Assembly: GCA_904501985.1 (NCBI GenBank)
Contig: CAJGCT010000019.1
Coordinates: 1-29,981, forward strand
Source of the DNA: an uncultured Clostridia bacterium
Lineage (GTDB): Bacteria > Bacillota > Clostridia > Oscillospirales > CAG-272
Direction of reading: 5' to 3'
Length of the DNA stretch: 29,981 bases
A program made the translations under genes and the position numbers. Below the pieces are notes generated by a model. That model made no database searches and was not told the DNA's origin. It saw nothing but the letters and a program-made list of their open reading frames with translations. This document shows, piece by piece, positions 7,162 through 14,486 of this stretch; within the stretch, counting starts at the first letter, position 1, and the number at the start of each line of letters is the position of its first letter.

Positions 7162-8934
7162 TTGATATTCGGAAAGCACATCAATCGGTACTACTTAAAA
7201 TATGCACCGTCGCTTATTCTCGGAATCGCGGCACTTATATTGGTAGACTATTTTCAGCTTATAGTTCCGGAGCTTTACAGAATGGTGGTAAACGGGCTTA
7301 ATAACGGCGCGGTGAATTTTGACGGCGTTATTACAGCATTCGATATGGACTTTTTGCTTGACCATATCTGTCTGCCCCTGCTTGGAATAATACTTGCTAT
7401 GGTAATCGGACGTTTTTTATGGCGTATTTGCTTTTTCGGAGCAGGCATAAAGGTGGAGACGGATCTTCGCGGCAGAATGTTCGACCACTGCAAGGAGTTA
7501 TCCCAGCAGTATTACCACAAAAACAAGGTCGGCAGTATGATGTCCCTGTTTACAAACGATCTTGAAACCGTGCAGGACTGCTTCGGCTCTGGCATACTTA
7601 TGCTTGCGGATGCTCTGTTCCTTGGTGTGCTTGCCATTATAAAAATGGCAGGAATGAATATTCTCCTTACCGTATTGTCGCTTATACCCATGGTATTTCT
7701 TCTCAGCGTTGGAACTATAGTTGGCAAAAGCATGACCGATAAATGGGACAAACGCCAGGAAGTAACGGCGAAGCTGTCTGATTTCGCGCAGGAGAGCTTT
7801 TCGGGTATTGCTGTAATAAAGGCTTTTGTCAAAGAGACAGCAGAGCTTATGGCGTTCAGATGGCTCAACAAGGATAATGAGAACGCCAATGTTGAATATG
7901 TTAAGGTATCAACGCTTCTTAATATTTTCGTGACACTTTTTGTTGAGTCTGTAATATGCGTTATTCTCGGATACGGCGGATATCTTGTTTATGCGGATGT
8001 TTTCAACGCAGGGCAGCTTGTGGAGTTTATTGGATATTTCACAACTATAGTCTGGCCCATAATGGCGGTATCTGAGCTTATAGGCATGACCTCACGCGGC
8101 AAGGCATCACTTAAGCGTATCAGTGATCTTCTTGATAGTAAACCCGACGTAATCGACCGTGAGGGACTCTCAACGGGTGATGCTATTCGCGGCGAGATAG
8201 AATTTAAAAATCTCACATTCCGTTATCCCGACGCGGACTTTGACGCGCTTCGTGATGTTTCCTTTAAAATAAATGTGGGTGAGAATGTCGGCATAATAGG
8301 AAAAACAGGATCAGGCAAGACCACGGTGGTGGACCTTTTGCTCCGCACATACAATGTGGCGGACGGCACGCTTTTCCTTGACGGAAAAGATGTAAATACC
8401 ATACCGATACATACTGTACGAAAGTATGCGGCATATGTCCCTCAGGACAATTTCCTGTTCAGTGACACCATTGAAAACAACATCTCCTTTGCTTCCGACA
8501 GTAAGGATGCAGAGAAAATTGAAAATGCGGCTGTGATGGCAGATGTGCATGAAAACATCATGGGATTTGCCGATGCTTATAAGACTGTGCTTGGAGAGCG
8601 CGGTGTTACCGTATCCGGCGGACAGAAACAGCGTATTTCCATCGCACGCGCGCTTATGAAGGACGCATCCATACTTATACTTGACGACTCTGTTTCGGCG
8701 GTTGATGTTAAGACGGAGAAGGTCATACTTGACAATCTGCGCAAAATAAGAAAGGGTAAAACCACCATCCTCGTGGCTCACCGTATTACCACCATAGAAC
8801 AAATGGATAAGATAATCTTTATTGACGACGGCTGTATTGCGGGTGTGGGAACTCACACCGAGCTTTACGAGAAATGCGAGGATTACCGCAGAATGGTAGA
8901 GCTTCAGAAGCTTGACGAGGAGAGGGGTGAGTAA
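7162..8934 (+). CDS. ABC exporter half-transporter, degenerate-site subunit
   Basis: Membrane domain plus ATPase domain in one chain (590 residues from this start). Six membrane spans occupy about residues 15-310. The ATPase has Walker A GKTGSGKT (380-387), a canonical signature VSGGQ (484-488), Walker B ending in LDD and the switch histidine H540. The residue after Walker B is Asp (D509) rather than the catalytic Glu, the mark of the degenerate subunit of heterodimeric exporters such as BmrC/YheI or TM287. Start: ATG 7117 and ATG 7132 have no ribosome binding site. TTG 7162 follows GAGAGGGG by 10 nt and suits the promoter position, so it is preferred, with moderate certainty. It is coupled to the next ABC gene, which starts 2 bp after this stop. 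The substrate is unknown (drug, lipid or peptide). Confidence 0.9.
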   Translation: MIFGKHINRYYLKYAPSLILGIAALILVDYFQLIVPELYRMVVNGLNNGAVNFDGVITAFDMDFLLDHICLPLLGIILAMVIGRFLWRICFFGAGIKVETDLRGRMFDHCKELSQQYYHKNKVGSMMSLFTNDLETVQDCFGSGILMLADALFLGVLAIIKMAGMNILLTVLSLIPMVFLLSVGTIVGKSMTDKWDKRQEVTAKLSDFAQESFSGIAVIKAFVKETAELMAFRWLNKDNENANVEYVKVSTLLNIFVTLFVESVICVILGYGGYLVYADVFNAGQLVEFIGYFTTIVWPIMAVSELIGMTSRGKASLKRISDLLDSKPDVIDREGLSTGDAIRGEIEFKNLTFRYPDADFDALRDVSFKINVGENVGIIGKTGSGKTTVVDLLLRTYNVADGTLFLDGKDVNTIPIHTVRKYAAYVPQDNFLFSDTIENNISFASDSKDAEKIENAAVMADVHENIMGFADAYKTVLGERGVTVSGGQKQRISIARALMKDASILILDDSVSAVDVKTEKVILDNLRKIRKGKTTILVAHRITTIEQMDKIIFIDDGCIAGVGTHTELYEKCEDYRRMVELQKLDEERGE

Positions 8935-8936
8935 GC

Positions 8937-10829
8937 ATGATGGAATTTTATCCGCTTCTTGTTGTGGGCGGAGTTATCGGAGCACTGTCCATAATATTTA
9001 CAGCGGCGTATTTTTCCATAAAGGACCGCAAGGAAGCTATCGGCTTTGACCGATATATGAAGGACTCCGAAATAACAAAACGCCTGCTTCTTTACGCAAA
9101 GCCCTATCTTAAGAATTTTATTATCGTGCTCCTTGTTATGCTGTTTTCAATCGCTTACGATATTATCTCACCGCTGATCGTGGGAAATATCGAGGAGATG
9201 ATCAAGGACGATTTTGAGCTTCCAAGGCTTTTTGCCGCTGTAGCTGTGTATGCGGCGATACTTGTAGTATCACTTATATGCACCTACGTGCAGGCGATAA
9301 TTCTGCAAAAAACAGGACAGAAGATCGTTTCGAATATCCGTGAGGATTTATTTGTTCACATCGAATCGCTGTCTCACGCACAGCTTAACACATATCCTGT
9401 GGGCAAGCTTGTTACACGCGCAACAAACGACACCTACGCTCTTTCCATGATGTTTACAAATATTATTGTAAACCTTGTAAAGAACAGCTTCATAATCATC
9501 GGCGTGCTGACAGCTATGATGTGCCTTAATTATCAGCTTACACTGATGGTCTTATGCTTTGTGCCGTTCATTGTGCTGTTCACAGTCATATTCAGAAAAT
9601 TCTCCCGCCGCGCCTACAGACGTGTAAAGGACGGAACTACGGATATAAACACGTTCCTCTCCGAAAATCTTTCCGGTATGAAGATAATACAGATATTCAA
9701 CCGCGAGGATTTCAAGATGGCGGAGTTCGACGAAAAAAATAAGGCACTTGGCAAATCCAAGCGTCAGCAGATATTCGTGTTCGGCATCTTCCGCCCCTTT
9801 GTATATATGCTGTATATCTCCTCTGTCCTGTGCCTTTTGTATCTTGGCGGACGTGGATACATACGAAACGTAAGCTTCCTCGGACAAACCATCTCCGCAG
9901 GCACGCTTGTGACGTTTTATATGTACATCTCGAAATTCTTCAACCCTATCCAGAATCTTGCGGAACAGTTCAATTGGCTCCAGTCTGCATTTGCTTCGGC
10001 GGAGAAAATATTTACTATTTTAGACATAAAGCCTGAGGTAGTAGACGCTCCCGATGCCATAGAGCTTGAGCATATTGAAGGAAATATAGAATTCCGTGAC
10101 GTGTGGTTTTCTTATGTGCCCGATGAATGGGTGCTTCGCGGTGTATCCTTTAAGGTGAACGCCAAGGAGACAGTGGCATTTGTAGGCTCTACAGGCTCGG
10201 GCAAAACTACGATTCTCTCACTCATCTGCCGCAATTACGACATACAAAAGGGTCAGATACTCATTGACGGAATTGATATAAGAAAAATAAAAATATCATC
10301 CTTAAGACGTCATTTCGGACAGATGCTTCAGGATGTGTTCCTGTTCTCCGGAACTATCAGGAGCAATATTCTGCTTCGGAGCGAGGGTATATCCGACGAT
10401 GAGGTGATGGACGCCTGCCGATATGTCAACGCCGACAAGTTTATTGATAAGCTGACGGACGGTCTTGACGAAGAAGTGCGTGAGCGCGGCAATAATTTCT
10501 CTGCCGGTCAGCGACAGCTCCTCTCCTTTGCCAGAACGATCATACACAAGCCTGCGGTAATGATACTTGATGAAGCAACCGCCAACATTGATACCGAGAC
10601 TGAACTGCTTATTCAGGATTCTCTTGAAAAAATGATGAATATCGGTACTATGCTCATCGTTGCTCACAGACTTTCAACAATACAGCACGCCGATAATATC
10701 ATTGTGCTCTCCCACGGTGAGATCGTTGAGTCCGGCAACCATCAGGAACTGCTTTCTAAGAAGGGCAGATACTACGAGCTTTATATGATGCAGTACAAGA
10801 AGAACGAACTGATGGGAAAAAATAAATAA
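8937..10829 (+). CDS. ABC exporter half-transporter, catalytic-site subunit
   Basis: A 630-residue partner of the preceding gene. An extra hydrophobic segment at about residues 5-27 precedes the six-span exporter domain (about 58-345). The ATPase carries Walker A GSTGSGKT (417-424), Walker B LDEATANID with the catalytic E546, and H577. Its signature reads FSAGQ (521-525) instead of LSGGQ. In family heterodimers the altered signature faces the Walker B lacking Glu, giving one dead and one active ATP site, so the two genes match as one complex. The start ATG 8937 follows AGGGGTGAG inside the end of the upstream gene, suggesting translational coupling. It resembles BmrD/YheH or TM288-type subunits. 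The substrate is unknown. Confidence 0.92.
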   Translation: MMEFYPLLVVGGVIGALSIIFTAAYFSIKDRKEAIGFDRYMKDSEITKRLLLYAKPYLKNFIIVLLVMLFSIAYDIISPLIVGNIEEMIKDDFELPRLFAAVAVYAAILVVSLICTYVQAIILQKTGQKIVSNIREDLFVHIESLSHAQLNTYPVGKLVTRATNDTYALSMMFTNIIVNLVKNSFIIIGVLTAMMCLNYQLTLMVLCFVPFIVLFTVIFRKFSRRAYRRVKDGTTDINTFLSENLSGMKIIQIFNREDFKMAEFDEKNKALGKSKRQQIFVFGIFRPFVYMLYISSVLCLLYLGGRGYIRNVSFLGQTISAGTLVTFYMYISKFFNPIQNLAEQFNWLQSAFASAEKIFTILDIKPEVVDAPDAIELEHIEGNIEFRDVWFSYVPDEWVLRGVSFKVNAKETVAFVGSTGSGKTTILSLICRNYDIQKGQILIDGIDIRKIKISSLRRHFGQMLQDVFLFSGTIRSNILLRSEGISDDEVMDACRYVNADKFIDKLTDGLDEEVRERGNNFSAGQRQLLSFARTIIHKPAVMILDEATANIDTETELLIQDSLEKMMNIGTMLIVAHRLSTIQHADNIIVLSHGEIVESGNHQELLSKKGRYYELYMMQYKKNELMGKNK

Positions 10830-10834
10830 AAATT

Positions 10835-10867
10835 TTAACCTCCCCTATTGACAAACGGGGAGGTTAA
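10835..10867 (+). repeat. Perfect inverted repeat overlapping the arsR promoter
   Basis: TTAACCTCCCC (10835-10845) and GGGGAGGTTAA (10857-10867) form an 11-bp perfect stem with an 11-nt loop that contains the -35 box TTGACA. There is no T-run on the plus side; on the minus side AATTTTTATTT follows. It could be a weak terminator of the ABC operon, a block to antisense transcription, or an operator for the downstream repressor. Confidence 0.6.
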
Positions 10868-10876
10868 TGATATAAT
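10848..10876 (+). promoter_or_regulatory. Sigma-A promoter of arsR-sdpI
   Basis: Consensus TTGACA (10848-10853), a 17-bp spacer and consensus TATAAT (10871-10876), about 40 bases before the arsR start codon. Confidence 0.85.
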
Positions 10877-10878
10877 AT

Positions 10879-10905
10879 ATTTAACAATTAGGCTAAATGT
10901 TAAAT
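10879..10905 (+). promoter_or_regulatory. Probable operator for the ArsR-type repressor
   Basis: ATTTAACA (10879-10886) and TGTTAAAT (10898-10905) are perfect inverted half-sites, 19 bp centre to centre. They cover the predicted transcription start and run up to the ribosome binding site. Position and symmetry suit autorepression by a dimeric winged-helix repressor; this is inference. Confidence 0.55.
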
Positions 10906-10916
10906 GAGGTGATGAA

Positions 10917-11192
10917 GTGGCAATACAAAATACGCTGAGAGCACTTGCCGACCCTACGCGTCGGGAGATACTCAATCTTCTTAAAAGCGGAAGAATGTCA
11001 GCCGGAGATATAGTTGACAAATTTGACGTTACAGGAGCATCCATATCGCGGCATTTGTCGGTGCTTAAAGATGCGGATCTCATACGCGACGAGCGAGAGG
11101 GAAAGTATATTTATTACCAGCTTAACACGTCGGTGCTGGAAGATGTTATGCTGTGGATCTCGGGTTTGAAAGGAGAAAATGATAATGGTTGA
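10917..11192 (+). CDS. ArsR-family winged-helix repressor, SdpR-like
   Basis: A 91-residue DNA-binding regulator. It opens with LRALADPTRREIL (7-19), the hallmark of SdpR-type ArsR proteins. The recognition helix region is at about ASISRHLSVLKDADLI (41-56), and the wing EREGKYIYYQL (59-69). It has no cysteine, so the classical metal-sensing sites of ArsR/SmtB are missing. The start is GTG 10917, 4-7 nt after GAGGTGA; no upstream in-frame alternative is better. It overlaps the next gene by 8 bp. In Bacillus, SdpR represses its own operon until the membrane protein SdpI, engaged by the toxin SdpC, sequesters it; the same pairing here suggests the same logic. Confidence 0.9.
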   Translation: MAIQNTLRALADPTRREILNLLKSGRMSAGDIVDKFDVTGASISRHLSVLKDADLIRDEREGKYIYYQLNTSVLEDVMLWISGLKGENDNG

Positions 11193-11880
11193 ATTTTTTA
11201 AGAAAAACAAGTGGAAGTTTATAATATCCTCGCTTCTTATACTGCTTCCCATAGTTGTGGGTGTCGTAATGTGGGATAGCTTACCGCCACGCATGACTAC
11301 GCATTGGGGTATTGACGGAACAGGCGATGCCACAAGCTCGAAAGGCTTTGCCGTGTTCGGGATGCCGCTTATTTTGCTTGCGTTCCACCTGCTTTGTCTG
11401 CTTTTTACCGCGTGTGACCAAAAAAGCCGTGCTCAGAGCGGCAAGGTTCTGTCCTTGTGCTTTTTTATTGTACCGTTCATGTCGCTGATTGTAGGTGGAA
11501 TTATCTATGCCGAGGCACTGGGGATGGGAATAAATGTGGTCAGCACTATAATGGCGCTTATGGGAGTTTTATTTATCGTTATCGGAAATTATCTTCCCAA
11601 GTGCAGGCGCAACCGTTTTATCGGCGTGCGAATCAAATGGACGCTTGAGAATGAGGAGAATTGGAACAGGACTCACCGTTTTTCGGGTCGGATATGGACA
11701 GTTGGCGGACTCTGTATTCTCGCGATGATGTTCCTGCCCCCGAAGGTTGTTGTATTCACATTTTTCGGTGTGGTTGCTGTTATGGTGCTCGCCCCTGTTT
11801 TTTACTCATGGGCATATTACAAAAAACAGCTAAAAGAGGGCAAAGATGAGCCTCGGTCTGAAACCGAAACGGACAAATGA
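11185..11880 (+). CDS. sdpI: SdpI family (DUF1648) integral membrane protein
   Basis: A 231-residue protein with about six membrane segments (near 12-30, 55-76, 88-108, 117-136, 170-184 and 188-210). The DUF1648 region has LPPRMTTHWGIDGTGD (33-48). The SdpI signature follows as GNYLPKCRRNRFIGVR (135-150) and then TLENEENWNRTHRFSG. In Bacillus, SdpI gives immunity to the cannibalism toxin SdpC and doubles as signal receptor for SdpR. Start: ATG 11179 is too near AGGAG (11171-11175), while ATG 11185 has 9-nt spacing and is preferred. No toxin gene of sdpC type is visible nearby. The acidic C-terminal tail (EPRSETETDK) is cytoplasmic by prediction. Immunity is inferred from family and context only. 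Confidence 0.88.
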   Translation: MVEFFKKNKWKFIISSLLILLPIVVGVVMWDSLPPRMTTHWGIDGTGDATSSKGFAVFGMPLILLAFHLLCLLFTACDQKSRAQSGKVLSLCFFIVPFMSLIVGGIIYAEALGMGINVVSTIMALMGVLFIVIGNYLPKCRRNRFIGVRIKWTLENEENWNRTHRFSGRIWTVGGLCILAMMFLPPKVVVFTFFGVVAVMVLAPVFYSWAYYKKQLKEGKDEPRSETETDK

Positions 11881-11907
11881 CCTACAAAAGTTTTACTGTA
11901 TCATATA

Positions 11908-11936
11908 TTGACAGAAATGTACGATTATAGTATAAT
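11908..11936 (+). promoter_or_regulatory. Consensus sigma-A promoter without a following gene
   Basis: TTGACA (11908-11913) and TATAAT (11931-11936) are separated by 17 bp, a perfect match. Transcription would start near 11943 and run into the terminator at 12008-12042. It lies only 28 bases after the sdpI stop codon. Confidence 0.8.
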
Positions 11937-11942
11937 ATTTAT

Positions 11943-12042
11943 GGGTCGTGGGAAGTTTCAGAGATGATATTTCGGGTGCATACGGAATATTCGCTAAATT
12001 ATATAACAAAAGACTGCCCCACAATTCGTGGAGCAGTCTTTT
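11943..12042 (+). ncRNA. Candidate small RNA of about 100 nt
   Basis: This is the interval between a perfect promoter and a strong hairpin terminator. The only ATG frame inside (start 11964, 27 codons) has no ribosome binding site and reads through the terminator stem, and a GTG frame from 11948 also lacks one. The likeliest product is therefore an untranslated RNA whose 3' part is the terminator stem-loop. No known RNA family was recognised and there is no expression evidence, so the call is inference from the promoter-terminator pair. Confidence 0.45.
12008..12042. terminator. Bidirectional terminator between candidate RNA and 68-residue gene
   Basis: AAAAGACTGC (12008-12017) pairs with GCAGTCTTTT (12033-12042). 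The inner CCAC/GTGG stem continues after one position that is C/A on the plus strand but a G-U pair on the minus strand. Runs of four T follow on both sides, so it can end transcription from both directions. Confidence 0.88.
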
Positions 12043-12043
12043 A

Positions 12044-12250
12044 TTAATTCTTGGAGCAGGACGAATATTCTGCGCAAAGCTTCAGTGCACCTGTCATCAT
12101 GCCGTATGCTTCAAGAGCGCGTTTGTGGCGTGACAGTGCTTCCTCACGGCTTCCGGCATACGTTGTGCGACCACCGGAGGCGGCGCACCATGCCTCGGAT
12201 GTGGGACGTCTGTTGCTGTGTGTTATATTTATGTCTTTTATGCGGTTCAT
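12044..12250 (-). CDS. Small protein of unknown function, 68 residues
   Basis: I do not recognise this protein. The case for a real gene is strong: ATG 12250 follows GGAGGAGG by 7 nt, a promoter with a 17-bp spacer lies upstream, and the stop codon abuts a terminator. The protein starts MNRIKDINIT and has a polar middle (HSNRRPTSEAWCAASGGRTTYAG). A predicted helix (SREEALSRHKRALEAYGMMTGALKLCAEY) and a short SSCSKN tail follow. It is basic, with three cysteines (C22, C59, C65) that are not arranged as a zinc motif, and it has no signal peptide or membrane span. A longer frame extends upstream of the ribosome binding site but is not supported. Confidence 0.72.
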   Translation of the reverse strand: MNRIKDINITHSNRRPTSEAWCAASGGRTTYAGSREEALSRHKRALEAYGMMTGALKLCAEYSSCSKN

Positions 12251-12285
12251 GTTGGTGCCTCCTCCAGCTTTTATGTACTGTATAT

Positions 12286-12314
12286 ATTGTAACACAAAAA
12301 ATGGGAATTATCAA
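12286..12314 (-). promoter_or_regulatory. Promoter of the 68-residue gene
   Basis: Read on the minus strand: TTGATA (12309-12314), a 17-bp spacer and TACAAT (12286-12291), about 36 bases upstream of the start codon. Confidence 0.75.
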
Positions 12315-12460
12315 GCAAAAATACAGATTATCACAATAAAATCGTATGCTGTTTTTCGACACGGAAAGTCGTATACAGTCAAATTTTCGCCCCTGAAAAC
12401 AGGGCGAGTTGGGCTAATATATAATATGCGGAGGAAAACGTCCGCAGCAGATGATATGTT

Positions 12461-13144
12461 ATGAGAAAAGTGGATTTCAACGATAAAAACTGCAAAGAGA
12501 TATTAAAGGAGCACTTCTCCGACGAGAAGATGCGGGATAATATGAGCGACGAGGAGCTGCTTGCACTGCTCCTTTCATTTACAAGCGCGAAAGGACGGCT
12601 TGATACCGTGATGAAGGGGCTGTACGATAATTTCGGCTCATTCAGACGGTGTTTTCTTGCCGATTATTCCGACCTTATGCGTGTTGAGGGCATGACTCAC
12701 CACGGAGCGATGCTTATACTGCTTGCCGGCAAGATTGCCTCTGTCAAAGAGGAAAAATACTGTGTAGGGCGAAAGGTCGAGGATTTTTGCGACCTGTTTC
12801 TTCACACCATGAAGCCGTCGCGAAAGGAAGAATTTTGGGCGGCGGTGCTTGACGCAGAAGATCGCCTTGTTGCTGTAGAAATGCTGTCAGCCGGCGTGCA
12901 GGGAAAAATAAGCGTTCCCCTTGCGGACATTTTGCTCTTTGCAACGTATCACAATTCAAGAAAACTCATTGTGGCTCACTCACATCCCGACCTTTTCGAG
13001 GCTAAGGCATCCTCTCACGATATGAGAGCGATGGAGACAATCGGAAGCTCAGTTGGCGCGATTGGAGTAAAGCTGTACGGTCAGGTTATAGTTGCCGGAA
13101 AAAATGCGCGATTTTATCCCTATGACCCGAAACCCATGGAATAA
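12461..13144 (+). CDS. radC: RadC-like JAB/JAMM domain protein
   Basis: A 227-residue protein with RadC architecture: an N-terminal helical region, a helix-hairpin-helix-like stretch (LMRVEGMTHHGAMLILLAGKI, about 72-92), and a C-terminal JAB domain (about 105-222). Putative metal ligands are H173 and H175 in AHSHP and D187. The usual HNHPSG-x3-PSxxD loop is replaced by HSHPDLFEAKASSHD, which puts one extra residue between the histidines and S-x-x-D. RadC is named for DNA repair, but its true biochemical role is unsettled. ATG 12461 has no good ribosome binding site; GGAGG at about 12431 is too far away and lies in a small hairpin. The 3' end overlaps the end of ylbJ on the other strand by 25 bp. 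Confidence 0.82.
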   Translation: MRKVDFNDKNCKEILKEHFSDEKMRDNMSDEELLALLLSFTSAKGRLDTVMKGLYDNFGSFRRCFLADYSDLMRVEGMTHHGAMLILLAGKIASVKEEKYCVGRKVEDFCDLFLHTMKPSRKEEFWAAVLDAEDRLVAVEMLSAGVQGKISVPLADILLFATYHNSRKLIVAHSHPDLFEAKASSHDMRAMETIGSSVGAIGVKLYGQVIVAGKNARFYPYDPKPME

Positions 13145-14094
13145 GTAAGCCCCATAAGCAGTGCTGACAGAAGTCCTTGCGCAAGCTTTCTTTTAAAATA
13201 GTGATTCATAGAGAGTCCGCTGCCGGACAGCACTGAGGCTGTCTGCATATGCACCGAAAGTCCTGCAAAACCAACAGCAAAGGCGCATATTGCCGCCGAT
13301 GTGGCACCGGGATAGGCGCACAGCCGCTGTCCTGCCAAGGTAAGCTCAAAAAAGGATGCACAGAGTGCGGCGGCGTATTCACCTGCGGCGTATTCCACGG
13401 CTAGGCAGGCGGCATCTCCTATAACGGCAAAAAACACCGCAAAGGAGCATATTTTAAGCATTGTAAGTCCCCCTTGGCTTACGGATTCCGTCAGTGTGTC
13501 AGACAGGGGCGGTGCGGTGTGTTTTATCGGTTGCGGCGTGTCCGATTCAGGCTTTTTTCGGCATATACAGCATATGATAAGGGCGGCGGCAAGCTGACAG
13601 AGATAGAGCCGGATGCCAAATCCGGCGTTTTTATACATGGCTATTCCAAGGGTACCTATACAAAATGCAGGACTTGCATTGTTTGCCGTGCCAAGAAGCT
13701 CCTCAGCTTCGATTTTTTCGAGCATTCCCGATTCATACAGCTCACGCACGCATATAGCACCTATGGGGAAGCCGCCAACAAAACCGAGGAGCAGAGCGTA
13801 CACCGCTTCTTTGCGTATGCCGAGCAGTTTGGCGACAGGTCCGCCCATAAGGTTTGATATGTACAAGGACAGTCCCGAGCGGTTTATTATGCCCACAAGT
13901 ACTATGAACGGGAAAAGAGACGGAATAAGTCCCGTGGAGCATATTGTAAGCGATTTTTTTACAGACTGCGCGGCAAGTGCAGGTGCTTTAAAAAAATATC
14001 CCATTACAAAGATACAGGCAATCCAAAGAAGTGCGGTATCGACACGCGGGACTTGGTATTCTTTTGATATACGGCGCGTTATTTTTGCGGTCAT
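13120..14094 (-). CDS. ylbJ: Sporulation integral membrane protein YlbJ
   Basis: A membrane protein of about 324 residues with nucleoside-recognition (Gate) type segments. Typical YlbJ features are GLIPSLFPFIVLVG near the N-terminus, the GFVGGFPIGA motif, and TANNASPAFCIGTLG. In Bacillus, YlbJ is made under sigma-E in the mother cell and is needed for proper cortex and heat-resistant spores. At about 324 residues it is shorter than the roughly 400 of B. subtilis YlbJ, mainly because of a short loop around the RKKPESDTPQ region. Start: ATG 14094 and GTG 14106 are both possible, and the AAAGG in between is badly spaced for either, so the start is uncertain. It runs divergently from yqfC and converges with radC, which it overlaps by 25 bp. 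No convincing sigma-E promoter was seen. Confidence 0.88.
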   Translation of the reverse strand: MTAKITRRISKEYQVPRVDTALLWIACIFVMGYFFKAPALAAQSVKKSLTICSTGLIPSLFPFIVLVGIINRSGLSLYISNLMGGPVAKLLGIRKEAVYALLLGFVGGFPIGAICVRELYESGMLEKIEAEELLGTANNASPAFCIGTLGIAMYKNAGFGIRLYLCQLAAALIICCICRKKPESDTPQPIKHTAPPLSDTLTESVSQGGLTMLKICSFAVFFAVIGDAACLAVEYAAGEYAAALCASFFELTLAGQRLCAYPGATSAAICAFAVGFAGLSVHMQTASVLSGSGLSMNHYFKRKLAQGLLSALLMGLTYSMGFGS

Positions 14095-14180
14095 TATAAT
14101 AATCACAGCCTTTAATTCATATTATTAAACCGACACTGTAGTTGGCTTCACTAACAATTATGCTTGGTCGGGGAGTTAAT

Positions 14181-14486
14181 ATGAGTAAAAAAAATAAAAA
14201 ACCGTTCTCACAGCGACTGTGTGAAACGCTTGATATACCTGTCGGTACTTTCGGAAAGATTTCATTTATTGAGGCGGTAGGAAACCGCGAGCTGTGCGTT
14301 GACGGCTGTGAGGGGCTTGTTACATATACCGATGATTTGGTTATACTTATTCTGTGCGACGGACTGCTGACGGTCAGAGGGAGCGGACTTGAGCTTCGCA
14401 GCTTTTCGGGCGGTCGTGTGTCGGTAAGCGGAGTGATATCAAACATCTGCTACGGCGAGGAAGGTCGGGTGGCGGATGACGGCTAA
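14181..14486 (+). CDS. yqfC: Sporulation protein YqfC
   Basis: A 101-residue protein of the YqfC/YabP type. The basic start MSKKNKKPFSQRLCETLDIP is followed by a beta-rich domain with GNRELCVDGCEGLVTYTDD and RVSVSGVISNICY. In Bacillus it is a sigma-E-controlled gene beside yqfD; the mechanism is poorly known. The start is ATG 14181, with GGGGAG about 5 nt upstream; a longer frame from 14142 has no ribosome binding site. Its end overlaps yqfD by 11 bp, which implies coupled translation. Confidence 0.9.
   Translation: MSKKNKKPFSQRLCETLDIPVGTFGKISFIEAVGNRELCVDGCEGLVTYTDDLVILILCDGLLTVRGSGLELRSFSGGRVSVSGVISNICYGEEGRVADDG

Noticed and set aside
12428..12445. Small hairpin GCGGA...TCCGC enclosing GGAGG as a regulator of radC-like translation
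   Set aside because: The GGAGG is about 25 nt from the start codon, too far to serve it, and the stem is only 5 bp.
12051..12464. 137-codon plus-strand frame before radC
   Set aside because: It lies antisense to the better supported 68-residue gene, crosses two promoter/terminator regions and has no ribosome binding site.
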